Source: Tardiphaga sp.
GTDB taxonomy: Bacteria; Pseudomonadota; Alphaproteobacteria; Rhizobiales; Xanthobacteraceae
Length of the DNA: 11,717 nucleotides
Reading direction: 5' to 3'
NCBI GenBank assembly: GCA_014377915.1
Contig: JACMOT010000043.1
Coordinates: 1-11,717 of the forward strand
Position 1 is the stretch's first letter. Every line of letters starts with the position of its first letter. Under the pieces are notes generated by a model. The model ran no database searches, was not told where the DNA came from, and worked only from the letters and a program-made list of their open reading frames with translations. The position numbers and the translations under genes are program-made. This document shows, in pieces, positions 1 through 6,206 of the stretch.

Positions 1-462
1 GCCGGTCCAGTGCTCGAACACGCCGAGCTTGAGCAGCTGTGGCATCGCCACCGCGAGCGCGAACGTCGCCCGCGCCAGATAGACGCCGCTCAATCGCAAC
101 GCCGGCAGCCCGAACAGGAATCCGGCGATGAAGCAGATAATGCCCGCGACCGGCAGTGTCAGCGCATAATTGACATTGCCGTGTTCGATCAGGATCGCGG
201 ACGTATAAGCGCCGGGCGCATAGAATGCGCTCTGTCCCAGCGAGAACTGCCCGCTGGCGCCGGTCAGGATGTTGAGCGCCAGCACGGCGATGGCGTAAAT
301 CAGCCACATCGTCATCTGGAAGATGACGAAGTTCTTGACGAATAATGGCGTGGCGATCAGCAGCGCCAGGACTACGACGGAGGCGAGTGGTGCCAGCGAA
401 AATGCTTTCTTCGGCACGGCGTCGACGGTGGGCAGGGTTGCGACTTCTTGAACGGTGCTCAT
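1..462 (-). CDS. livM: Branched-chain amino acid-type ABC transporter permease LivM (partial)
   Basis: This is the N-terminal 154 codons of an inner-membrane permease of the HAAT (Liv) ABC family; the 3' part lies beyond the left edge. Translated on the minus strand from the ATG at 462 it begins MSTVQEVATLPTVDAVPKKA. A hydrophobic segment follows, then the family hallmark around LNILTGASGQFSLGQSAF and LRLSGVYLA, which is typical of LivM. It would pair with LivH to form the membrane channel. The start lies 2 bp past the livH stop (TGATCATG junction), so translational coupling to livH is likely; only a weak ribosome-binding site is visible (AGCGAG). The substrate cannot be read from the sequence. 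The neighbouring pim genes suggest a dicarboxylate or other organic acid rather than an amino acid (inference). The family call is firm; the real length cannot be judged. Confidence 0.9.
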   Translation of the reverse strand, partial: MSTVQEVATLPTVDAVPKKAFSLAPLASVVVLALLIATPLFVKNFVIFQMTMWLIYAIAVLALNILTGASGQFSLGQSAFYAPGAYTSAILIEHGNVNYALTLPVAGIICFIAGFLFGLPALRLSGVYLARATFALAVAMPQLLKLGVFEHWTG

Positions 463-464
463 GA

Positions 465-1343
465 TCAAACTCGCTTCACGATGGCTCGGCCGAACAGGCC
501 ATTGGGTTTGACGACCAGCACGGTGATGATCAGCGCCAGGGCGATCGGCAGTTTCAGCTCGTTGCCGACGCCGGGAATGTAGGTGCCGACCAGGTTCTCG
601 AAGATGCCAACCAGGAAGCCGCCGATCACCGCGCCCAGCGGGCTCGACAGCCCGCCGACTACCGCCGCGGCGAAGCCGTAGATCAGTACGCCGCCCATCA
701 TATTCGGTTCAAGGAACACCACCGGGGCGATCAGCATGCCGGCGATCGAACCGATCGCCGCCGCCATGCCCCAGCCCAGAGCGATCATCCAGCCGGTATT
801 GATGCCGACCAGCCGCGCCGATTCCGGCATCGACGCCGCCGCGCGCATCGCAAGGCCGACGCGGGTGTAGCGGAAGAAGAAGAACAGCAGGGTCAGCAGC
901 ACCAGCGTGACGCCGATCATGCCGGCCTGGTGTGTGGAGATCAGCTGGCTGCCGAGGAACGGCGAGGAGCCGAATGGCGTGGGAAACTGCTTGATGGTGA
1001 AGTCCCACAGCAGGCCTGCGACGCTGTTGATGATGGCGAACAGCGCGATGAAGCCGGCAACGTGGGTCAGTACCGGCGCCTTGGCCAGCGGCTTGAACAA
1101 GGCCCGTTCGATCACGACACCGCCGATAAAAGACAGGATCAGCGTCAGCACGAAGGCGCCCCAATAGGGGATGCCCCACTGCATCAACTGCCAGGCGATA
1201 AAGGTCGAGAACATCGCCATTTCGCCTTGCGCGAAATTCAGATGGTCGATGGCCTGGTAGATCATCACCACCGCGAGCGCCATGCAGGCGTATATCGCGC
1301 CGGTGGCGATGCCAGCCAGGACCTGATTGGTAAATAGCTCCAT
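465..1343 (-). CDS. livH: Branched-chain amino acid-type ABC transporter permease LivH
   Basis: A 292-residue integral membrane protein of the usual LivH length, the second permease subunit of the Liv-type importer. The start MELFTNQVLAGIATGAIYAC is typical of LivH. Further family signatures are the DHLNFAQGEMAMFSTFIAWQ stretch, the cytoplasmic loop around RAAASMPESARLVGINT (the EAA-like contact with the ATPases), and a C-terminal GGLSSPLGAVIGGFLVGI segment. An in-frame ATG 15 codons upstream (1388) would overlap the end of livF and add a polar leader. The ATG at 1343 is preferred because GAGGA lies 7 nt upstream and it matches the family N-terminus. It follows livF with a 10-bp gap and precedes livM by 2 bp, so it is clearly in the same operon. 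Confident for family, not for substrate. Confidence 0.95.
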   Translation of the reverse strand: MELFTNQVLAGIATGAIYACMALAVVMIYQAIDHLNFAQGEMAMFSTFIAWQLMQWGIPYWGAFVLTLILSFIGGVVIERALFKPLAKAPVLTHVAGFIALFAIINSVAGLLWDFTIKQFPTPFGSSPFLGSQLISTHQAGMIGVTLVLLTLLFFFFRYTRVGLAMRAAASMPESARLVGINTGWMIALGWGMAAAIGSIAGMLIAPVVFLEPNMMGGVLIYGFAAAVVGGLSSPLGAVIGGFLVGIFENLVGTYIPGVGNELKLPIALALIITVLVVKPNGLFGRAIVKRV

Positions 1344-1350
1344 GGCTGTT

Positions 1351-1355
1351 TCCTC
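1351..1355 (-). promoter_or_regulatory. Ribosome-binding site deciding the livH start
   Basis: Read on the minus strand this is GAGGA, 7 nt before the ATG at 1343. It supports the shorter livH start over the in-frame ATG at 1388, which lies inside livF. It overlaps the livF stop codon (1354-1356), consistent with coupled translation. Confidence 0.7.
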
Positions 1356-2067
1356 AATATCCCAGGTAGGATTTACGGACGTCTTCATTATTCGCGATCT
1401 CGTCGGCGGTGCCGGACATCACGATGCGTCCTGTTTCAATGACATAGGCCTTGTCGGCGAGTTCGAGCGCCAACTGCGCATTTTGTTCAACGACCAGGAT
1501 GGTGACCTTGTCCTCGCGGTTGATCTTGCCGAGGATCTTGAACAGATCCCGCACGATCAGCGGCGCGAGGCCGAAGGAGGGCTCGTCAAGCAGCATCAGC
1601 CGCGGCCGCAGCATCAGTGCGCGGGCGACCGCGAGCATCTGCTGCTCGCCGCCGGACAAGGTGCCGGCCTGCTGCTGGTAGCGCTGCTTCAGTACCGGAA
1701 AATGATCATACATCCGCTCGATGTCGGAGCTGACCGCCTTGGTGTCCTTGCGGGTAATGGCGCCGAGCTGCAGGTTTTCCTCCACCGTCATGGTGGTGAA
1801 TGTGCCGCGCCCCTGCGGCACATGGGCGATACCGAGCCGCACGATATTTTCGGTCGCACGGTTGACCAGCTTGCTACCTTCGAACTCGATCGAGCCGGTG
1901 AAGCGGATCATGTTGCAGATCGCACGCAGCGTAGTGGTCTTGCCGGCGCCGTTCGCGCCGAGCAGCGTAGTCAGGCTGCCTTCGCGAAGTTCGAATTCCA
2001 TCCCGTGCAATGCCTGCACCTGGCCGTAATAGGCGCGCAGATCCTTGACGCTCAGAAGGGTCGTCAT
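1354..2067 (-). CDS. livF: Liv-type ABC transporter ATP-binding protein LivF
   Basis: A 237-residue cytoplasmic ATPase, the normal LivF length. Visible motifs are Walker A GANGAGKTT (residues 37-45, Lys43), Q-loop Gln85 in VPQGRGTF, ABC signature LSGGEQQ (137-143), Walker B LMLLDE (157-162) and VVEQN (192-196), where Gln195 replaces the usual H-loop His as is common in LivF. It would form a heterodimeric motor with LivG to drive import through LivH/LivM. Its ATG overlaps the livG stop by 4 bp (ATGA at 2067-2064), and livH follows after 10 bp. Tight packing argues for one transcript. The family call is secure; the cargo is unknown from sequence. Confidence 0.96.
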   Translation of the reverse strand: MTTLLSVKDLRAYYGQVQALHGMEFELREGSLTTLLGANGAGKTTTLRAICNMIRFTGSIEFEGSKLVNRATENIVRLGIAHVPQGRGTFTTMTVEENLQLGAITRKDTKAVSSDIERMYDHFPVLKQRYQQQAGTLSGGEQQMLAVARALMLRPRLMLLDEPSFGLAPLIVRDLFKILGKINREDKVTILVVEQNAQLALELADKAYVIETGRIVMSGTADEIANNEDVRKSYLGY

Positions 2068-2873
2068 GAATCCTTGCTCCCCAGATAGGCTTTGATGACT
2101 TCCGGGTCGTTCTGCACCTGGGTCGGCGTGCCTTCGGCGAGCTTCTTGCCGAAGTTCAGCGCGACCACGTGGTCGGCGATCGACATCACCAGGCCCATGT
2201 GATGCTCGACCAGCAGGACCGTGACGCCGCGGTCGTCGCGGATGCGGCGGATCAGGTCGCCCAGGATATAGACTTCCTCGTGGTTGAGGCCGCCGGCGGG
2301 TTCGTCGAGCAGCAGGATCTTCGGCTCCGCGGCCAGGGCGCGCGCCAGTTCGACGCGCTTCTGGGTGCCGAACGGCAAGCCCGCCACCACGGTGTCGGCG
2401 ACGCTGTGCAGATCGAGATAGGTCAGAATGTCATCGACACGGCGGTTGATGTCAGCCTCGCCCCGGCGCACCCATGGCAGCTGGAGCGAGTCGCTGATGA
2501 TGTCGCTGTTGGTGCGCGCATGGGTGCCGACGCGAACGTTGTCGCGCACCGTGAGGTTCGGAAACAATGCGACGTTCTGGAAGGTGCGGCCGATGCCGAT
2601 CTCGGAGATCTTGTGCGCCGGGCGTTTCAGGATGCTCTCGCCTTCGAGCAGGATGTCGCCCTTGCTCGGCTGGTAGAGCCGGCTGAGGCAGTTAAAAAGA
2701 GTGGTCTTGCCGGCGCCGTTCGGCCCAATCAGGCCAAGGAAGTGGCCCTCCTGCATGTCGAAAGACACACCGTCCAAGGCGATGATGCCACCGAACACGA
2801 CGCTGACGTCGCGAACCGCGAGCAAGGGCGTAGCCGACATGGCCGGCGCCTGCGCGAGTTGTGCCTGCATCAT
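2064..2873 (-). CDS. livG: Liv-type ABC transporter ATP-binding protein LivG
   Basis: A 269-residue ATPase of LivG type. Motifs are Walker A GPNGAGKTT (residues 50-58), Q-loop Gln99 in GRTFQN, the LivG-style degenerate signature LPFGTQKRVE (166-175), Walker B ILLLDEPAGGLN (Asp190, Glu191) and H-loop His224 in LLVEHHMG. It is slightly longer than typical LivG because of about 15 residues before PLLAVRDVSVVFGG. The start could be the ATG at 2873 (GAGG 10 nt upstream), the adjacent ATG at 2870, or the one at residue 12 (MSATPLL). It is the first transporter gene, 60 bp after the IclR-type regulator on the same strand, so it may be cotranscribed with the regulator or use its own promoter in that gap. 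Confidence 0.95.
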   Translation of the reverse strand: MMQAQLAQAPAMSATPLLAVRDVSVVFGGIIALDGVSFDMQEGHFLGLIGPNGAGKTTLFNCLSRLYQPSKGDILLEGESILKRPAHKISEIGIGRTFQNVALFPNLTVRDNVRVGTHARTNSDIISDSLQLPWVRRGEADINRRVDDILTYLDLHSVADTVVAGLPFGTQKRVELARALAAEPKILLLDEPAGGLNHEEVYILGDLIRRIRDDRGVTVLLVEHHMGLVMSIADHVVALNFGKKLAEGTPTQVQNDPEVIKAYLGSKDS

Positions 2874-2893
2874 GTGCGGCGAACCTCGATCGC

Positions 2894-2922
2894 ATGGTGT
2901 GGCGCATCAAGCCACAAGCCAT
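2894..2922. repeat. Inverted repeat in the iclR-livG gap
   Basis: The arms TGTGGC (2898-2903) and GCCACA (2911-2916) are perfect complements around a 7-nt loop. A second short pair, ATGG (2894-2897) and CCAT (2919-2922), lies outside them with a 2-nt bulge on one side. It sits about 20 bp upstream of the livG start in the 60-bp gap 2874-2933. It could be a small mRNA hairpin or a protein-binding site. There is no T-run, so it is not an intrinsic terminator. It is weak enough to be chance. Confidence 0.35.
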
Positions 2923-2933
2923 CGCGACGAAGG

Positions 2934-3812
2934 TTATTTGATCCCTTCAACGACACGAGCAATCTTCCCTCCCGGTTTGTTTTTTTTGATGTCAGATTTT
3001 TTGATCGGCGGCGCGGCATGGCCACCGAGCGCGGCTTCGATGTTCCCTACCATCGCCAACAGGCGAGGTCCAATGTCGGTGCGCAGGCGTTCTTCCGTGA
3101 ATCGAAAAGCCGGCGCGCCGCAATTAAACGCATATGGCCCCGTTCCGTCATTCAACTTTAGAGCTACACCGACGGCGTGCACATCGTCCTGCCACTCGCC
3201 TGCCGAGATCACGAAGCCTTGCTGCTGCACCATTTCGCCGGCGCGTTCGAGGCCGTCGCGCATCTTCGACCAGCGGCTGCCATAGTGTTCGCGGAATTCT
3301 CGCAATAACTGCGCGCGTTCGTCATCCGGCAAGGCCCAGAAATAGGCACGACCCATCGCCGTGGTGGCGATCGGGATGCGCGAGCCTACGTCAAGCTGAA
3401 CGCCCACCGTCAGGCTGGAACGGCTCTGGCCGAAATAGATCATGCTGAGACGATCGCGCGCCCCCACCGCCACGGCGCCGCCGGTCTGCCGCATCAAATC
3501 GTCACGGAAGGTCTCCGAAAGATGCTTAACGCCCAGGTTCGCAAGTGCGGCATACCCCAGGGCCATGGCTGCTGGCGCCAGTTGATACTTCTCGAACCGC
3601 GGGACCTGTGTAAGGTAGCCGAGTTTGGTGAGCGTATAGGTCAATCGCGAAATGGTTGGCTTTGGTAAATTCGTGCGGGCCGCGATCTCCTGATTGCCGA
3701 GAAGCCCGTCATTGGGACGAAATGCACGCAACACGTCGAGGCCACGCGCGAGCGCGACGACGAAACTGCGATCCGTCGCGGTCTTACTGGGCGTTTTTCC
3801 CGGACGTTTCAT
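2934..3812 (-). CDS. IclR-family transcriptional regulator
   Basis: A 292-residue DNA-binding regulator. Residues about 17-80 form the IclR winged helix-turn-helix (GLDVLRAF, then QEIAARTNLPKPTISRLTYT as the HTH, then LGYL). Residues about 95-262 match the IclR effector-binding domain, including GSRIPIATTAMGRAYFWALP. About 16 residues precede the HTH domain. The C-terminal tail is unusually basic (KKSDIKKNKPGGKI). The ATG at 3812 was chosen because it gives a near-normal IclR length. The frame is open to 3947, and a TTG at 3839 with GAAGAG 6 nt upstream is an alternative start; no strong ribosome-binding site precedes 3812. It is divergent from pimF and upstream of livGFHM, so it probably controls one or both in response to a dicarboxylate or acyl-CoA ligand (inference). 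IclR proteins can activate or repress; the sequence does not say which. Confidence 0.93.
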   Translation of the reverse strand: MKRPGKTPSKTATDRSFVVALARGLDVLRAFRPNDGLLGNQEIAARTNLPKPTISRLTYTLTKLGYLTQVPRFEKYQLAPAAMALGYAALANLGVKHLSETFRDDLMRQTGGAVAVGARDRLSMIYFGQSRSSLTVGVQLDVGSRIPIATTAMGRAYFWALPDDERAQLLREFREHYGSRWSKMRDGLERAGEMVQQQGFVISAGEWQDDVHAVGVALKLNDGTGPYAFNCGAPAFRFTEERLRTDIGPRLLAMVGNIEAALGGHAAPPIKKSDIKKNKPGGKIARVVEGIK

Positions 3813-3825
3813 GGAGTTTGGCGCG

Positions 3826-3872
3826 ACCCTCGTTGACAAGGGACGCTCTTCAAAATAACCCTCGCTGTCAAG
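3826..3872. repeat. Imperfect 15-bp direct repeat in the divergent promoter
   Basis: ACCCTCGTTGACAAG (3826-3840) and ACCCTCGCTGTCAAG (3858-3872) match at 13 of 15 positions. Their starts are 32 bp apart, about three helical turns, so a protein bound to both would lie on one face of the DNA. The first copy contains the TTGACA -35-like box. This could be a tandem regulator site, separate from the palindrome nearby. Function is inferred only. Confidence 0.5.
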
Positions 3873-3884
3873 ATGTGGAATTAA

Positions 3885-3901
3885 ATTTCGCACTGCGAAA
3901 T
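3885..3901. promoter_or_regulatory. Perfect 17-bp palindrome, probable IclR-type operator
   Basis: ATTTCGCACTGCGAAAT is a perfect odd palindrome (8 bp + 1 + 8 bp) centred on 3893. Known IclR-family operators are often short palindromes of the TTCG-N5-CGAA kind with a half-site spacing like this one. It lies 29 bp before the pimF GTG and about 70 bp before the regulator's ATG. Bound there, the protein could block or recruit polymerase for both directions. It is the best candidate for the adjacent IclR-type protein's own site. Confidence 0.65.
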
Positions 3902-3918
3902 CAACGATAACACTGTCC

Positions 3919-3924
3919 AAGGAG
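3919..3924 (+). promoter_or_regulatory. Ribosome-binding site fixing the pimF GTG start
   Basis: AAGGAG lies 6 nt before the GTG at 3931. No ATG is better placed, so this decides the non-ATG start of pimF. Confidence 0.8.
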
Positions 3925-3930
3925 AATGCC

Positions 3931-6015
3931 GTGAACGATGTCGTCAAGCTCGAACGTCATGATGTGATTGCGGTTGTCACGGTCAACTCGCCTCCGGTGA
4001 ACGCCTTGAGTGCGGCGGTTCGCCGCGGCATTTTCGAAAGCATCAAGGCCGCCGCCGCCGATCCTGAAGTGAAGGGCATCGTGCTGGCCTGCGCCGGTCG
4101 CACCTTTATTGCCGGGGCTGATATCACCGAATTCGGCAAGCCGCCGCAGTCGCCGGGGCTGAATGAGGTCATCGCGGAAATTGAGAATTGCGGTAAACCG
4201 GTGGTGGCCGCGATCCACGGCACCGCGCTCGGCGGCGGTCTCGAGATCACGCTCGGCTGTCATTTTCGTGTTGCCACGAAAGAGGCAAAACTTGGCCTGC
4301 CCGAAGTGAAGCTCGGCCTGCTGCCCGGCGCCGGTGGCACCCAGCGCCTGCCGCGCGCGGTCGGTCCTGAGCTCGGCGTGAAGATGATCGTCACCGGCGA
4401 TCCGATTGGCGCCGCCGAAGCGTTGAAGCACGGCCTGATCGAGGAGATCGTCGAAGGCCCGGCCGCTGGCGCCGAGGCCTTTTTGCGCAAGGTGATCGCC
4501 GAGAATCGTCCGCTGCGCGTCCTGCGCAACGATGATTCCAAGCTCGCCGCCGCCAAGGCCGATCGTACGCTGTTCACCAATGCGGCCGCCGCGGCCAACA
4601 AGAAGAATCGTGGCCTCGACGCGCCGCTCGCCTGTGCCGAAGCGGTGAGCTGGACGCTCGATCTGCCGTTCGATGAAGCGTTGAAGAAGGAGCGCGAAAG
4701 CTTCTTGCGCTTGGTTGCCGGCGACCAGTCGAAGGCGCAGCGTTACGCGTTCTTCTCCGAGCGTGAAGCGGCCAAGGTGCAGAACGTGCCGGAAGGCACA
4801 AAACCGCGTCCGGTCGAGCGCGTTGCCATCATCGGCGCCGGTACCATGGGCGGCGGCATTGCGATGTCGTTCGCCAATGCCGGCATTCCCGTGACCTTGA
4901 TCGAGACCGGCGAGGAGCAGCTCAAGCGCGGCATGGGCATCATGCAAAAGAACTACGATGCCACCGCCGCGCGTGGCGGCATTCCCGCCGACGCGCCGGC
5001 CAAGCGGATGGCCCTGATCACCGGCGTGGTTGGTCTGGAGAACGTCAAGGATGCCGACCTGATCATCGAGGCCGTGTTCGAGACCATGGCGATCAAGAAG
5101 GAAGTCTTCACTGCGCTCGACGCCTATGCCAAGCCCGGCGCCGTGCTGGCCAGCAACACCTCCTATCTGAACATCGACGAGATCGCGAAAGTCACGAAGC
5201 GTCCGCAGGACGTGCTCGGCATGCACTTCTTCTCGCCGGCCAACGTCATGAAACTGTGCGAGATCGTCCGCGCCGACAAGACCGCGCCGGATGCGCTGAT
5301 GACCCCCGTCGCCGTGGCGCGGAAAATCGCCAAGGTGCCGGCCGTGGTCGGCGTTGCCGATGGCTTTGTCGGCAACCGCATGCTCGCGGCCCGCTCGAAA
5401 CAGTCCGAGAAGCTATTGTTCGAAGGCGCGCTGCCGCAGCAGGTCGATGCCGTGGTGACCAAATTCGGCATGCCGATGGGACCATTCGCGATGGGCGACC
5501 TCGCCGGCCTCGATATCGGCTGGCGTTCGCGCCAGGATCGCGGCATCAAGTCGCCGATCGCCGACGGGCTGTATGAAGCCGGTCGTAACGGCCAGAAGAC
5601 CGGCAAGGGCTACTACAAGTACGAAGCGGGCTCGCGCGCGCCGATCCCCGATCCGGAAGTCGAGAAGTTGATCGACGACACCTGCAAGAGCCTGGGCCTC
5701 ACCCGCCGCATCGTCAGCGACGAGGAGATTCTCGAGCGCATGATGTATCCGATGATCAACGAGGGCGCGCGGATTCTCGAAGAGAAGGTCGCGTCGCGCC
5801 CCAGCGACATCGACGTGATCTGGCTGTATGGCTATGGCTGGCCGATCTTCCGCGGCGGCCCGATGTTCTACGCCGACCAGGTCAGTCTCAAGCACATCGC
5901 CGAGCGGCTGTCGGTCTACGCTAAGCAGACCAACGACCCCTCGCTCGAACCGTCGGCTTTGCTGAAGCGCCTCGCCGATGAAGACAAGACCTTTGCATCG
6001 CTGGCCAAGGGCTAA
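3931..6015 (+). CDS. pimF: Bifunctional enoyl-CoA hydratase / 3-hydroxyacyl-CoA dehydrogenase PimF
   Basis: A 694-residue FadB/MFE-type fusion catalysing hydration of 2-enoyl-CoA and NAD-dependent oxidation of 3-hydroxyacyl-CoA. Residues 1 to about 190 are the crotonase domain: oxyanion-hole segment AGADI (61-65) and catalytic-type glutamates Glu105 (GGGLE) and Glu125 (GLPEVKLG). A linker leads to the Rossmann domain with IGAGTMGGGIA (301-311), SNTS (409-412 region), the catalytic His432 in HFFSP, its likely partner Glu444, and GFVGNRM (478-484). The C-terminal 3HCDH repeats run to the end, with GNGQKTGKGYY-like and YGYGWPIFRGGP motifs intact. Translation starts at GTG with AAGGAG 6 nt upstream. 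It is the first gene of the pim operon, which in R. palustris degrades dicarboxylic and fatty acids. The product is soluble and cytoplasmic. The family is certain; the pim name rests on the gene order. Confidence 0.94.
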   Translation: MNDVVKLERHDVIAVVTVNSPPVNALSAAVRRGIFESIKAAAADPEVKGIVLACAGRTFIAGADITEFGKPPQSPGLNEVIAEIENCGKPVVAAIHGTALGGGLEITLGCHFRVATKEAKLGLPEVKLGLLPGAGGTQRLPRAVGPELGVKMIVTGDPIGAAEALKHGLIEEIVEGPAAGAEAFLRKVIAENRPLRVLRNDDSKLAAAKADRTLFTNAAAAANKKNRGLDAPLACAEAVSWTLDLPFDEALKKERESFLRLVAGDQSKAQRYAFFSEREAAKVQNVPEGTKPRPVERVAIIGAGTMGGGIAMSFANAGIPVTLIETGEEQLKRGMGIMQKNYDATAARGGIPADAPAKRMALITGVVGLENVKDADLIIEAVFETMAIKKEVFTALDAYAKPGAVLASNTSYLNIDEIAKVTKRPQDVLGMHFFSPANVMKLCEIVRADKTAPDALMTPVAVARKIAKVPAVVGVADGFVGNRMLAARSKQSEKLLFEGALPQQVDAVVTKFGMPMGPFAMGDLAGLDIGWRSRQDRGIKSPIADGLYEAGRNGQKTGKGYYKYEAGSRAPIPDPEVEKLIDDTCKSLGLTRRIVSDEEILERMMYPMINEGARILEEKVASRPSDIDVIWLYGYGWPIFRGGPMFYADQVSLKHIAERLSVYAKQTNDPSLEPSALLKRLADEDKTFASLAKG

Positions 6016-6061
6016 GTCTTGATGGAGGCGATTGCGTTGACACGTGGTCCTCTCGATATGT

Positions 6062-6174
6062 CGTCCCCGCGAAGGCGGGGACCCATAGCCTCCGTGTTTT
6101 CGGCTGGTCGCGGTGAAGTTAATCGTCGTTCTCCTCTTCTCCGGTGGTTATGGGTCCCCGCCTTCGCGGGGACG
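6062..6174. repeat. Inverted pair of REP-like hairpins between pimF and pimA
   Basis: Bases 6062-6087 and 6149-6174 are exact 26-nt reverse complements. Each arm is itself a hairpin: GTCCCCGC / GCGGGGAC with a 4-nt loop (6063-6082 region and 6155-6173 region). The pairing continues imperfectly inward (to about 6094 / 6142). Similar GGGTCCCCGCCTTCGCGGGGAC repeats are scattered through Bradyrhizobium-type genomes (general knowledge). It fills most of the 191-bp pimF-pimA gap (6016-6206) and in the mRNA would form either two hairpins or one long stem. It carries no T-run, so it is not a clear terminator. Confidence 0.9.
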
Positions 6175-6206
6175 GCCAGCGGAAAAGCCGAACAGCAGGC
6201 ATTTCG

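Larger units (their letters stand above)
3813..3930. promoter_or_regulatory. Divergent control region between the iclR-type gene and pimF
   Basis: This 118-bp AT-richer gap must hold the promoters for the rightward pim operon and the leftward regulator/transporter genes. Rightward, TTGACA at 3833-3838 is a perfect sigma70 -35 match, but the -10 options at the right distance are poor (TAACCC 3856-3861, or AATAAC 3854-3859 with a 15-bp spacer). Leftward, TTTAAT (reverse strand of 3880-3885) resembles a -10 box without a good -35. The lack of a strong promoter on either side suits activator-dependent expression. A perfect palindrome (3885-3901) and an imperfect direct repeat (3826-3840 and 3858-3872) are annotated separately. 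Confidence 0.5.

Noticed and set aside
3813..3947. N-terminal extension of the IclR-type gene to the ATG at 3947
   Set aside because: It would overlap the pimF start and translate the palindrome and promoter region, giving a 337-residue protein much longer than the family. The extension has no domain features.
3901..5226. A 441-codon open frame antisense to pimF
   Set aside because: It lies opposite a gene with intact domains and motifs. Long antisense frames are expected in DNA with strong GC bias at third positions. The translation has low complexity and no recognisable domain.
5256..5576. A 106-codon same-strand frame within pimF
   Set aside because: It is an out-of-frame shadow of the dehydrogenase domain, Arg-rich, with no motif; pimF itself is uninterrupted here.
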